From Streptomyces sp. AC558_RSS880 (GTDB taxonomy: Bacteria > Actinomycetota > Actinomycetes > Streptomycetales > Streptomycetaceae): a stretch of 64,000 nt of DNA. This document shows, in pieces, positions 8,131 to 16,800 of this stretch; the first letter of the stretch is position 1, and each line of letters opens with the position of its first letter. The DNA is taken from NCBI RefSeq assembly GCF_019049255.1, contig NZ_JAGMUJ010000084.1, positions 433,867-497,866 of the forward strand. The letters are read 5' to 3'. A program made the position numbers and the translations under genes. The notes beneath the pieces are model-generated. The model had not been told where the DNA came from. It saw only the letters and a program-made list of their open reading frames with translations, and ran no database searches.

Positions 8131-8752
8131 CGAGATCGTGCGTCGTACGGCCGAGGCAGACGACCGAGTCGTCCATCTGGGTGTCGATCTCCTCGAAGCC
8201 CATGCGGTCGTAGAAGGCCCGGGCGGGCTTGTTGGCCGTCGCCATGACGAGGTGGACGGACGGCACTCCCCCGTCCCGCAGGGCCTCGAGGAAGGTCCGC
8301 ATCAGCTGCCGTCCGTAGCCACGTCCCTGCCAGTCGGGCAGCAGGTCGATGTGCAGGTGGGCCGGCCAGGCGGCCAGTTCCGGGACGATCATCCGCTCGG
8401 GGTGGTGCAGGAGCCGGGCGATCGCCTCGTCCGGGGTGGCCGGCGGGCCGGACGGCTCGGGGTGGCGGTCGGCCACCAGGGGCAGCCACGCGGCGCGGAA
8501 GGCCCTGGCGAAGCGGGCGGTGTCGGCGGTGCCGACGATGTAGCCGACCGCCCGGCCCCGGCCGTCGTCCAGCACGAAGGCCAGCTCCGGCTCCAGATGG
8601 ACGTAGGGCGCGGCGAAGGTGTCGGGGAAGACGGTGGGATCGGTGTAGTGGGGGCGGCTGTCCTGGCCGTTGTGCGCGGTGCGGATGCAGATGTCGTCGA
8701 GGGCCGGCCGGTCCTCGCGGAGGTACGGGCGGATCCTGGGGGACTCGGTCAT
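8120..8752 (-). CDS. GNAT acetyltransferase resembling the C-terminal domain of GH84 O-GlcNAcase
   Basis: A 210-residue single-domain GNAT. The acetyl-CoA loop reads DWQGRGYGRQL, and ANKPARAFYDRMGFEE is the usual closing motif. The stretch EPELAFVLDDGRGRAVGYIVGTADTARF and the following AWLPL resemble the C-terminal acetyltransferase-like domain of human O-GlcNAcase. Structures of related stand-alone streptomycete proteins have been reported; their acceptor is unknown. ATG 8752 is preferred over the ATG three codons earlier because GGCAGGA is suitably placed. A perfect CebR box lies 20-33 bp before the start codon, where it would block transcription. The downstream LPMO gene (same strand) has its own box, so both probably respond to cellobiose. 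The end of the gene lies in a tandem repeat. Confidence 0.85.
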   Translation of the reverse strand: MTESPRIRPYLREDRPALDDICIRTAHNGQDSRPHYTDPTVFPDTFAAPYVHLEPELAFVLDDGRGRAVGYIVGTADTARFARAFRAAWLPLVADRHPEPSGPPATPDEAIARLLHHPERMIVPELAAWPAHLHIDLLPDWQGRGYGRQLMRTFLEALRDGGVPSVHLVMATANKPARAFYDRMGFEEIDTQMDDSVVCLGRTTHDLDGL

Positions 8753-8771
8753 GCTGGGCATCCTGCCCACT

Positions 8772-8785
8772 TGGGAGCGCTCCCA
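8772..8785. promoter_or_regulatory. CebR operator upstream of the GNAT gene
   Basis: A second perfect TGGGAGCGCTCCCA palindrome, 20 bp upstream of ATG 8752 and 72 bp before the divergent BrkB-family gene. Its closeness to the GNAT start favours repression of that gene, but it could also affect the divergent one. Confidence 0.87.
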
Positions 8786-8856
8786 CAACCCCTTTCCGGC
8801 CGGGCCGGGGACCTGTTTCCCGGCTTAGCCCGCTGGTCCCTGGTTACCCGGGGGGC

Positions 8857-9939
8857 ATGAAGCTGCATATCCCGGGGCGGAACGACCGGCAGACCGACGA
8901 GAGCGCGACGGACGAACCCCGTCCGGGTTACGGGAGCGACGCGGCGGCGGACGAACCCGGGCCCAGCGACGAGGTGGAGCGGGCGGCACCGGACACACCG
9001 GGCAAGCTGCCGAAAGGAGCGTGGGGCGCGGCGCTGAAAGGCAGCGTGCGCGAGTTCAAGGACGACGAGCTCACCGACCGGGCCGCCGCCCTGACGTACT
9101 ACGGCGTGCTGGCGCTGTTCCCGGCGCTGTTGGCCCTGGTGTCGATCCTGGGCCTCACCGGCAGGTCCACCACGGACAAGGTGCTGGAGAACCTCCAGGA
9201 GCTCACCGCCCCCGGCGCGGCCCGCGACATCCTCACCCAGGCGGTACAGCAACTGCAGGGCAGGGCGGGCATCGGGTCGATCGTGGCGATCATCGGTCTG
9301 GTGCTGGCCGTCTGGTCGGCGTCGGGTTACGTGGCGGCGTTCATGCGCGCGGCGAACGCGGTCTACGACATGCCCGAGGGGCGCCCGGTGTGGAAGGTGC
9401 TGCCGGTACGGCTCGGGGTGACGGTCGTCCTGATGGTGATGGCCGTGATCAGTGCGCTGATCGTGGTCTTCACCGGCGGGCTGGCCCGTCAGGCGGGCGA
9501 CCTGCTCGGCCTGGGCGACACCGCGCTGACCGTGTGGTCGATCGCCAAGTGGCCGGTGCTGGTCGTCCTGGTCGTCATCATGATCGCGCTGCTGTACTGG
9601 GCGGCTCCGAACGCCAGGGTCAAGGGGTTCCGGTGGATCACTCCGGGCAGTTTCCTGGCGCTGGTGATCTGGCTGATCGCCTCCGCCGGGTTCGCCCTCT
9701 ACGTGGCCAACTTCGGGTCGTACAACAAGACGTACGGCACGATGGCCGGCGTCATCGTGTTCCTGATCTGGCTGTGGATCACCAATCTGGCCATCCTGCT
9801 GGGGCTGGAGTTCGACGCGGAGATCGCCAGGCAGCGGGCCATCGCCGGGGGCCATCCGCCCGAGGCGGAGCCGTACACGCAGCCGCGCGACACCCGGGCC
9901 TGGGACGAGCAGGACCGACGGCGCATGGACGAGACCTGA
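8857..9939 (+). CDS. YihY/BrkB-family inner membrane protein
   Basis: A 360-residue protein. The first 50 residues are acidic and low-complexity (DESATDEPRPGYGSDAAADE). The YihY/BrkB domain then begins at FKDDELTDRAAALTYYGVLALFP, the family's most conserved segment, and contains about six hydrophobic helices, ending with GTMAGVIVFLIWLWITNLAILLGLEFDAEI. The tail is charged. The family was once called ribonuclease BN in error; members are membrane proteins of uncertain role, possibly in transport or envelope integrity. The start follows a G-rich run. It is divergent from the CebR-controlled GNAT gene. Confidence 0.9.
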   Translation: MKLHIPGRNDRQTDESATDEPRPGYGSDAAADEPGPSDEVERAAPDTPGKLPKGAWGAALKGSVREFKDDELTDRAAALTYYGVLALFPALLALVSILGLTGRSTTDKVLENLQELTAPGAARDILTQAVQQLQGRAGIGSIVAIIGLVLAVWSASGYVAAFMRAANAVYDMPEGRPVWKVLPVRLGVTVVLMVMAVISALIVVFTGGLARQAGDLLGLGDTALTVWSIAKWPVLVVLVVIMIALLYWAAPNARVKGFRWITPGSFLALVIWLIASAGFALYVANFGSYNKTYGTMAGVIVFLIWLWITNLAILLGLEFDAEIARQRAIAGGHPPEAEPYTQPRDTRAWDEQDRRRMDET

Positions 9940-9957
9940 GGGTGTCGTCGGCGGGGC

Positions 9958-10410
9958 TCAGTCCATCAGGCCCGCGGCGACCGTGGCGCCCAGCTCCCAG
10001 CACCGCTCGACGGCGGCCCGGTCCGGTTCGCCGGTGACGGTCACGCCGTCGGCGGCGCGCCGCCAGCCGAGGCCCGTCGTGATCGACTCGATGCCCCGCA
10101 CCGCGCCCGTGACGTCGTTCCCGCCGTGCACGTAGTAACCGAAGGGCCGCCCCCGGGTGGTGTCCAGGCACGGGTAGTAGACCTGGTCGAAGAAGTGCTT
10201 GAGCGCGCCCGACATGTAGCCGAGGTTCGCCGGGGTGCCGAGGAGGTAGCCGTCGGCGTCCAGGACGTCGGCGGCGGTGGCGGACAGCGCCGCCCGCCGC
10301 ACCACCCGGACACCCTCGATCTCCTCGGTGGTGGCGCCCGAGAGGACGGCCTCGAACATCGCCTGGCAGTTCGGCGAGGGCGTGTGATGGACGATCAGCA
10401 GAGTCGGCAC
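9958..10410 (-). CDS. flavodoxin-family FMN protein (NADPH-dependent FMN reductase-like)
   Basis: A 150-residue flavodoxin-like fold starting at GTG 10410 (VPTLLIVHHTPSPNCQAMFEAV). The phosphate loop TPSPNCQ binds FMN, and GYLLGTPANLGYMSGALKHFFDQVYY is the second flavin-contact region typical of NAD(P)H-dependent FMN reductase relatives. Such small proteins reduce quinones, azo compounds or iron. The gene is convergent with the BrkB-family gene, with only 18 bp between stop codons, and divergent from the methyltransferase. An upstream ATG at 10548 adds residues that do not look like a flavodoxin N-terminus. Confidence 0.85.
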   Translation of the reverse strand: MPTLLIVHHTPSPNCQAMFEAVLSGATTEEIEGVRVVRRAALSATAADVLDADGYLLGTPANLGYMSGALKHFFDQVYYPCLDTTRGRPFGYYVHGGNDVTGAVRGIESITTGLGWRRAADGVTVTGEPDRAAVERCWELGATVAAGLMD

Positions 10411-10530
10411 GCCCCCGACCCTGCCGTGCCGGTCCGCGTGCCCGCAAGCCGCCACGGGCGGTGTCCCGTTGTGACGGCGGGACGGGGATGGCACGATGCC
10501 CCGCATCGGTACGTGGAGACGGGGTGCGTC

Positions 10531-11172
10531 TTGGTCGACGAGGATCACGGGTCACCGGCGGCGGCGGTGTTCGACGCGCTGGGCGGCGAGTACGAGAAGG
10601 CGTTCGCCTCCTCGCCGGCGCACCGGGCGTCGCTGGACCGGCTGCTCGAGGGGCTGGCGCCCGGCAGCAGGGTGCTGGACGTGGGCAGCGGGACGGGCCG
10701 TCCCACGGCCGCCGCGCTCGCCGGGGCCGGGCACCGGGTGCTGGGCGTCGACGTGTCCCCGGTGATGGTGGAGATCGCCTCCCGGCAGGTGCCCGGGGCC
10801 GGGTTCCGGTGCGCCGACATCCGCCGGATGCCGCTCGAGGACGGTTCGTTCGACGCGGTCTGCGTGTACTTCGCGCTGCTGCAGATGACCCGGGCGGAGC
10901 AGTCGGAACTCGTGCGCCGGCTGGCGCGGGCGCTGCGGCCGGGCGGCCTACTGGCGCTGGCCACCGTGCCGCTGGACGTCGAGGGGTTCGACGGCGTCTT
11001 CATGGGACAGGACGTGCGCGTCACCAGTTTCGCGGCCGAGGACGTCGTCGCCCTCGTGCGTGCGGCGGGCCTGGCGGTGGAGTCGCAGGAGAGCGTGATG
11101 TTCACCCCGGCCCATCCCGACGCCCGGCCGGAGCCGCAGCTCTTCCTGCACTGCCGCCGCGAGGAGGCGTGA
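10531..11172 (+). CDS. class I SAM-dependent methyltransferase
   Basis: About 213 residues, with motif I as VLDVGSGTGRPTAAALAGAGHRVLGVDVS, then FRCADIRRMPLEDGSFDAVCVYFALLQM and LRPGGLLALATVPLD, the Methyltransf_11/25 order. The start is uncertain: TTG 10531 has GGGG 6 nt upstream, and GTG 10513 would add six residues. The substrate is unknown. Neighbours (flavodoxin, SRPBCC protein) do not form a clear pathway, and 97 bp separate it from the next gene. Confidence 0.85.
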   Translation: MVDEDHGSPAAAVFDALGGEYEKAFASSPAHRASLDRLLEGLAPGSRVLDVGSGTGRPTAAALAGAGHRVLGVDVSPVMVEIASRQVPGAGFRCADIRRMPLEDGSFDAVCVYFALLQMTRAEQSELVRRLARALRPGGLLALATVPLDVEGFDGVFMGQDVRVTSFAAEDVVALVRAAGLAVESQESVMFTPAHPDARPEPQLFLHCRREEA

Positions 11173-11269
11173 CCCCTCGGCCGGCCGGTGTGACGGATCG
11201 TCAGGACTGACCGGCGCCGGATCAGGTACCCGTCTTCCGTTCCCCATCGGAAAGCGAGGTAGCCGACGC

Positions 11270-11719
11270 ATGTCGCAGGTAGAGGAATCGATCGAGGTCG
11301 ACGTCCCGGTCCGCACCGCCTACAACCAGTGGACCCAGTTCGAGAGCTTCCCGGAGTTCATGGGCGGCGTGGAACGCATCGAGCAGCGCAGTGACACGCT
11401 GACCCACTGGGTGACCAGGGTCGGGGGTGTGGAGCGGGAGTTCGACGCCGAGATCACCGAGCAGATCCCGGACGAGCGCGTCGCCTGGACCACGGTCGAC
11501 GGCGAGGCGAGGCAGGCCGGGGTCGTCACCTTCCACCGGGTGCGGGACACCACCACCAAGGTGATGCTGCAGATGGACTTCGACCCGCAGGGGATGGCCG
11601 AGAACGTGGGTGACAAGCTCGGCTTCGTCAAGCGGCAGGTCGGCGGGGACCTGAAGCGGTTCAAGGAGTTCATCGAGCGGCGCGGCCTGGAGACGGGCGC
11701 CTGGCGCGGCGAGGTCTGA
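11270..11719 (+). CDS. SRPBCC-family (cyclase/dehydrase-like) protein
   Basis: A 149-residue START/Bet v1-fold protein. MSQVEESIEVDVPVRTAYNQ with WTQFESFPEFMGGVE is the N-terminal signature of the polyketide cyclase/dehydrase-like SRPBCC family, and the C-terminal helix is VGGDLKRFKEFIERRG. Such stand-alone proteins in streptomycetes bind hydrophobic ligands, and most have no known reaction. It is followed by a strong UUCG hairpin, so it is probably a single-gene transcript. Confidence 0.88.
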   Translation: MSQVEESIEVDVPVRTAYNQWTQFESFPEFMGGVERIEQRSDTLTHWVTRVGGVEREFDAEITEQIPDERVAWTTVDGEARQAGVVTFHRVRDTTTKVMLQMDFDPQGMAENVGDKLGFVKRQVGGDLKRFKEFIERRGLETGAWRGEV

Positions 11720-11792
11720 CCTGCGCGGGGTGGCGCCGCCCGGGCGCCGCCCCGCACCCCCGTCGTCCCGGCCCCGTCCGGCACGACGGCCC

Positions 11793-11824
11793 CCGCGGTC
11801 CCGGCCTTCGGGCCGGGACCGCGG
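11793..11824. terminator. strong UUCG-loop bidirectional terminator
   Basis: A perfect 14-bp stem (11793-11806 with 11811-11824) closed by a TTCG tetraloop, between the convergent SRPBCC and Rv1733c-like genes. The rest of the 247-bp gap holds nothing recognisable. Confidence 0.9.
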
Positions 11825-11966
11825 CCGTCTGCGGCAGGGCTTCGGCCCGCCCCGTGCGCCCCGGAGACCTGCCTTGGAGACCTGGAGACCGGGAGGCCGA
11901 GGCCGCCGGACACGGCCGCCGAGGTCCCGGTGACCACGGCGGTGAACGCTCCGCCCCGGCATCGCC

Positions 11967-12563
11967 TCAGCCCGTCATGCGCCTGCGCCACGACGGTTCG
12001 ACCCGGCGCCACTCGGCCTCCCACTCGGCCAGGCGCCGGAGCCGCAGCCGGAAGCGGACGAGGCATCCGCCGAGCAGGACCGCTCCCCCGGCGGCGACGG
12101 CGACCGTGACACCGGCCATGACGGTCTGGAACCGTGCTTCCGCGCCGTCGGGCGGTGCGGAGACCAGCCGGCCCGCGGGGTCCGTCCACACGGTGACCCC
12201 GGTGCCCGCCGGGCTCCCCGGGTCGACCTCGGCCCGGCCCGTGCGACCGGTGCCGTCGGGGGCGGTCCACCGCACCTTGGCCCATACGCCGCCGTCCCCG
12301 TTCTCCGTCACCGACGCCGACAGCCCGGCGGCGTCCTCGGCCAGTACGGCGGGGACGGGGGTGGTCCGCTCCCGGCGCTCGGCGAGCGACCCGTCCACGG
12401 CCGCGGCCGCCGTCAGCCCGGAGAACACCCCGAGCAGCAGGGCGAGGAGGAGTGTGACGAGCACCAGCCAGGCCTCGGCCAGATCACTGCGGCGGCGCAG
12501 CGGGTTCCTCCGCCACCGCCACAGCCGCACCCTCCGGGGCCTCGTACCCTGCGTCCTCGCCAT
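11967..12563 (-). CDS. Rv1733c-like two-helix membrane protein
   Basis: A 198-residue protein with a basic N-terminus (RPRRVRLWRWRRNPLRRRSD), one hydrophobic helix about 29-52, an exposed region of about 95 residues (VWTDPAGRLVSAPP), a second helix about 148-172 and a basic tail. This is the layout of the Rv1733c family, membrane proteins induced in mycobacterial dormancy and common in streptomycete stress regions. ATG 12563 follows GGAGGTGACC. It shares its strand with the alcohol dehydrogenase and P-type ATPase genes upstream, but a terminator separates them. Confidence 0.82.
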   Translation of the reverse strand: MARTQGTRPRRVRLWRWRRNPLRRRSDLAEAWLVLVTLLLALLLGVFSGLTAAAAVDGSLAERRERTTPVPAVLAEDAAGLSASVTENGDGGVWAKVRWTAPDGTGRTGRAEVDPGSPAGTGVTVWTDPAGRLVSAPPDGAEARFQTVMAGVTVAVAAGGAVLLGGCLVRFRLRLRRLAEWEAEWRRVEPSWRRRMTG

Positions 12564-12633
12564 CGGAGGTCACCTCCTCGCGCGGGTGACGAACGGCGCC
12601 TCACTCCAGGGTGGACCCGGCCGCCCCGCTCCC

Positions 12634-12665
12634 GCACCGGCCGGACGGCCCGGTCCGGCCGGTGC
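12634..12665 (-). terminator. terminator of the alcohol dehydrogenase gene
   Basis: GCACCGGCCGGAC (12634-12646) pairs perfectly with 12653-12665 around a 6-nt loop, starting 3 bp after the dehydrogenase stop codon. Confidence 0.75.
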
Positions 12666-12668
12666 CCG

Positions 12669-13742
12669 TCAGACCGTCGGGTGCACGGGCACCACCTCGT
12701 GCTGCGGGACGCCGAGGACGACCTTGAGCGCCCCGGTCTCGGCGGCGTTGCCGAAGACGTCGTAGGCCTCCTGCATGTGGTCGAGCGGGAACGTGTGGGT
12801 GACCAGCCGACGGGTGGGCAGCCGGCCGGCGGCCGCCATCCGCAGCAGGGTGGGGGTGGAGCGGGTGTCGACGAGTCCGGTGGTGATGGTGACGTTCTTG
12901 ATCCACAGGTCCTCGAGGTGCAGCGTGGCGGGCGCGCCGTGCACGCCGACGTTGGCCAGGTGCCCGCCGGGCCGCACCACGCGGGCGCACAGTTCGAAGG
13001 TCTCCGGAAGCCCCACCGCCTCGATGACCACGTCCGCGCCGAGCTCGCCGGTGAGGTCCGCGATCAGCTGCTCGGGGCCCTCGCCCGCGTCGGCGACGGC
13101 CTCGGCTCCGAACTCCTTCGCGGCCTGCAGCCGGGAGGCGGCCACGTCCACGGCGACGATGCGTTCGGGACCGAACAGCCGGGCGGTGGCGATCGCGGCG
13201 AGCCCGACGGGCCCGGCGCCGACCACGACGACCGTGTCACCGGGGCGCACCCGCCCGTTGAGCACGCCCACCTCGTAGGCGGTGGGGAAGATGTCGGCCA
13301 GCAGTACGGCGTCCTCGTTGGCGACGGCGCCGGGCAGCGGGTGCACGGAGAGGTCGGCGTACGGAACGCGTACGTACTCGGCCTGGGTGCCGTCGACGAG
13401 GTGGCCGAGGATCCAGCCCCCGCCGCCCCGGCACTGGCCGTACACGCTCTCGCGGCAGTAGCCGCAGCGCCCGCAGGCGGTGATGCAGGAGACCAGGACG
13501 CGGTCCCCGGGGCGCACGGTGCGGACGTCGCCGCCGGTCTCGACGATCTCGCCGACCGCCTCGTGGCCCAGGACGGTGCCCGGACGGACCTCGGGCACGT
13601 CGCCCTTGAGGATGTGCAGGTCCGTGCCGCAGATGGTGACGGCGTCGACGCGCACGATGGCGTCGCCGGGTTCCTCGACGGCCGGGTCGGGAACCTCCTC
13701 CCAGGCGGACTGCCCGGGGCCGTGGAAGACGTAGCCCTTCAT
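12669..13742 (-). CDS. zinc-dependent medium-chain alcohol dehydrogenase
   Basis: A 357-residue MDR enzyme. Catalytic zinc ligands are Cys38 (CGTDLH) and His60-Glu61 (GHE); structural zinc ligands are Cys90, Cys93, Cys96 and Cys104. The Rossmann loop reads VVGAGPVGLAAIATARLFG, followed by an acidic VAVD end that favours NAD over NADP. The family oxidises alcohols or reduces aldehydes; the sequence resembles the AdhB/theronine-dehydrogenase-like group found near stress genes. ATG 13742 follows GAGGATC. The upstream P-type ATPase gene is on the same strand, 152 bp away. Confidence 0.92.
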   Translation of the reverse strand: MKGYVFHGPGQSAWEEVPDPAVEEPGDAIVRVDAVTICGTDLHILKGDVPEVRPGTVLGHEAVGEIVETGGDVRTVRPGDRVLVSCITACGRCGYCRESVYGQCRGGGGWILGHLVDGTQAEYVRVPYADLSVHPLPGAVANEDAVLLADIFPTAYEVGVLNGRVRPGDTVVVVGAGPVGLAAIATARLFGPERIVAVDVAASRLQAAKEFGAEAVADAGEGPEQLIADLTGELGADVVIEAVGLPETFELCARVVRPGGHLANVGVHGAPATLHLEDLWIKNVTITTGLVDTRSTPTLLRMAAAGRLPTRRLVTHTFPLDHMQEAYDVFGNAAETGALKVVLGVPQHEVVPVHPTV

Positions 13743-13894
13743 GCCGATCCTCACCCTTCTCGCTCGGCGGCGGGCCGCGGCGCCGGGCGCGCCCGCGCCC
13801 GCCTGCGTCGGCGGGGCCCCGGCTGGGTCCCGGGACCGCCCTGCTCTTCCAGTCTGGGCGCACGGGGGTGGATCCGCCGGTGCGTGACCCGTCG

Positions 13895-16800
13895 TCAGGC
13901 CACCGGGCGGGCGATGCCGGTGTCCAGGAGGTGGCGGGTCCGGCCGACGGAGTCGCCGAGGCGCAGGACGAGGCGGGACGCGGCGTCGTACAGGTGCCGT
14001 ACCGCTTCGAGGCGTTCCAGGCGCGGGGCGAGGGCCGACAGGGTGATGGCCAGGGCGACGCCCGTCCAGGCGACCGGGCCGAGCGGGGTGCAGCCGAAGA
14101 AGTGGCTGACGCCCGGCGTCTGGACGAGGGCGGCGAGCACGGCCGCGGAGCCCAGGGCCGTCACCCACACCAGGGGGCTCCGGCGGCGCCCGGAGAGGGT
14201 CTGCACCAGCTGGGCGCCGACCACTCCGCACAGGGCCATCGTGGTGGAGCGGCGTTCGGTGCCGGGGGTGAGGAGGCCGATCAGATAGGCGGTGACCGCG
14301 CCGAGGCAGGTGGTGATGCCCCGGCGCCGGATGGAGCGCAGCAGGGGCGCGCCCAGGACGTCGAGGCCCATCGGGCCGCTCGCGGCGTGCGCCGCCGTCG
14401 ACGGGTCGTCGCTCGGTGTCACCGCCACCGCCATGGCGGGGAACATGTCGGTGAGCAGGTTGACCAGGAGCAGCTGACGGGTCGACAGCGGTGAGGACCC
14501 GGCGAGCAGGGTGCCCAGCACGCTGAAGCCGACCTCGCCCGCGTTGCCGCCGATGAGGATGCTGACCGCGTCGGCGACGCTGCGCCACAGCGCGCGGCCC
14601 TCGCCGACGGCGTCCACCAGGACGGACAGGTCACCGGTGGTGAGCACCAGGTCGGCGGCGTTGCGGGCGGCGGCGGAGCCGCGGGCCTCGATGCCGACGC
14701 CCACGTCGGCGGCGCGGATGGCGGCGGCGTCGTTGGCGCCGTCGCCCGCCATCGCCACCACCCGGCCGGCCTGTTGCAGGGCCTCCACGACGTGCAGTTT
14801 CTGCTCGGGGGCGACCCGGGCGACGACTCCGGCGCCGTGCAGCGCGCGCACCCGCTCCGAGCGTCCCATGGCGACCAGGTCGTCCCCGGTGACCACCTCC
14901 GTCTCCTCGGGCCAGCCCAGTTGCAGGGCGATGGCGCGGGCGGTCTCCGGGTGGTCGCCGGTGAGCATGACGGGCAGGATGCCGGTCCGGCGCAGTGCGG
15001 TGAGCAGCTCCCGCGAGGTGTCGCGCGGCACGTCGGCGAGGGCGATCAGGCCGGCGAACTCCAGGTCCGCGAGGTCGGCGTCGAGTTCGGCGTCCGCGTC
15101 GGACCCCCGGCACGGGCGCCGGGCGACGGCGAGGACGCGCAGTCCCTGGCCCGCCAGGGTGTGGGCGGTGCCGGCCGCCTCCTCGGGAAGGTCCCGGCAG
15201 GCGGGGAGCACCGTCTCGGGGGCCCCCTTGACGACGAGGAGCGCGGCGTCGCCGTCCCGGCCGACGGCCGCCGCGTAGCCGCGGCTGGCCTCGAAGGCCA
15301 GTTCGCCGTCGGCGGTCCAGCCGGCGTCGGGCGGGGCCACGTCGAGGACGGCCTCGTCGGTGGCGTGGGCGACCCGGCGTCCCTCGCCGGTCTCCTCCTG
15401 CGGGCAGGCGCGCGCGGCGAGCCGTACGACCGGTACGGCGTCCTCGGCGTCCGGGGCGAGGACGGTGCCGCCGGCGGTGGCCACCCGGACCAGCCGGAGC
15501 CGGTTCTCGGTGAGGGTGCCGGTCTTGTCGAAGCAGACGGTGTCGACCCGGCCGAGCGCCTCCAGGGTGCGCGGGGTGCGGACCAGCACGCCCCGCCGGG
15601 AGAGCCGGCGGGCGGCGGCCATCTGGGCGACGGTCGCGACCAGCGGCAGCCCCTCGGGGACGGCGGCGACGGCCACGGCGACACCGCCGCTGACGGCACG
15701 CCGTATCGGGCTGCCGCGCAGCAGGGACAGGCCGGTCACCAGCGCACCGCCGGTGAGGGTCACCGGGAGGGCCTTGCGGGTCAGCTCCTGCAGGCGCGCC
15801 TGGACTCCGGCGGGCGGCGGGGTGCGGGCGGCCAGGGCGACGGCGCGGCCCGCCTCGGTGCGGTCGCCGGTGTCCACGACGAGCGCGTCGGCGCGGCCGG
15901 CCACGACGGTGGTGCCCTCGAAGACCATGCAGGTCCGCTGGGCGACCGGCGCGCCCGGGGTCGCTTCCACGGCCTTGGTCACGGGCAGCGACTCGCCGGT
16001 GAGCGACGACTCGTCGACCTCCAGCCCGTCCGCCTCCAGCAGCCGTGCGTCCGCCGGTACGACGTCGCCGGCGCCGAGACCGATCCGGTCCCCCGGCCGC
16101 AGCCGGGCGGCGTCGACGGTGACCGTGCGGTCGCGGGTGATCTGCCGGCGGGCCTTGGGCCGCTGGTGGGCGGCGAGCTGGGCCAGCGCCCGTTCGGCGC
16201 GCAGCCGCTGGAGGCCGCCCGCCACCGCGTTGATGTCCATGGCCCCGACGACGAGCAGCGCGTCGACGAGGGAGCCGAGCAGCGCCGAGGCGAGCGCCCC
16301 GGTGGCCAGGACCGGTGTGAGCGGGTCGTCGAGCTCGCGACGGACGGCGCCGGCCGCCTGCCAGGTCCAGCGGGCGGGGGCGGCCGCCGGCGTGCGGGCG
16401 AGCCGCGCGGCCCGCTGCCGGGAGCGTTCGGCGAGCAGGGCGAGTCCGCCGGGTTCCACGTCGGTGCGGGTGTCGCGCAGCAGCTCGCGTGCCTCGTGCG
16501 GTTCCAGGGCGTGCCAGGGCACGTGCAGCCGGGGCTCGGGCGGCGTGGCGCGGGCCACGCGCAGGCCTTCCGTCCAGCCGGTGAGCAGGGCGCCCGCCGC
16601 CGCGACGTTCACCGGGGCGTGCCGGGTGAGCCGCTGCCACAGCCGGCCGCCGGGTGTGCCGCCGCGGGCCACCATCAGCCCGGACAGGGCGGCGCCGGCC
16701 CGGGCCAGGGTCTGCGAGCGGCGGCCGACCCGGCGGGCCGCCGGGACGGCCGTCAGCAGGCGCCAGACGTCGGCCAGTCCGTTCGGGGCGAGCGCGTCGG

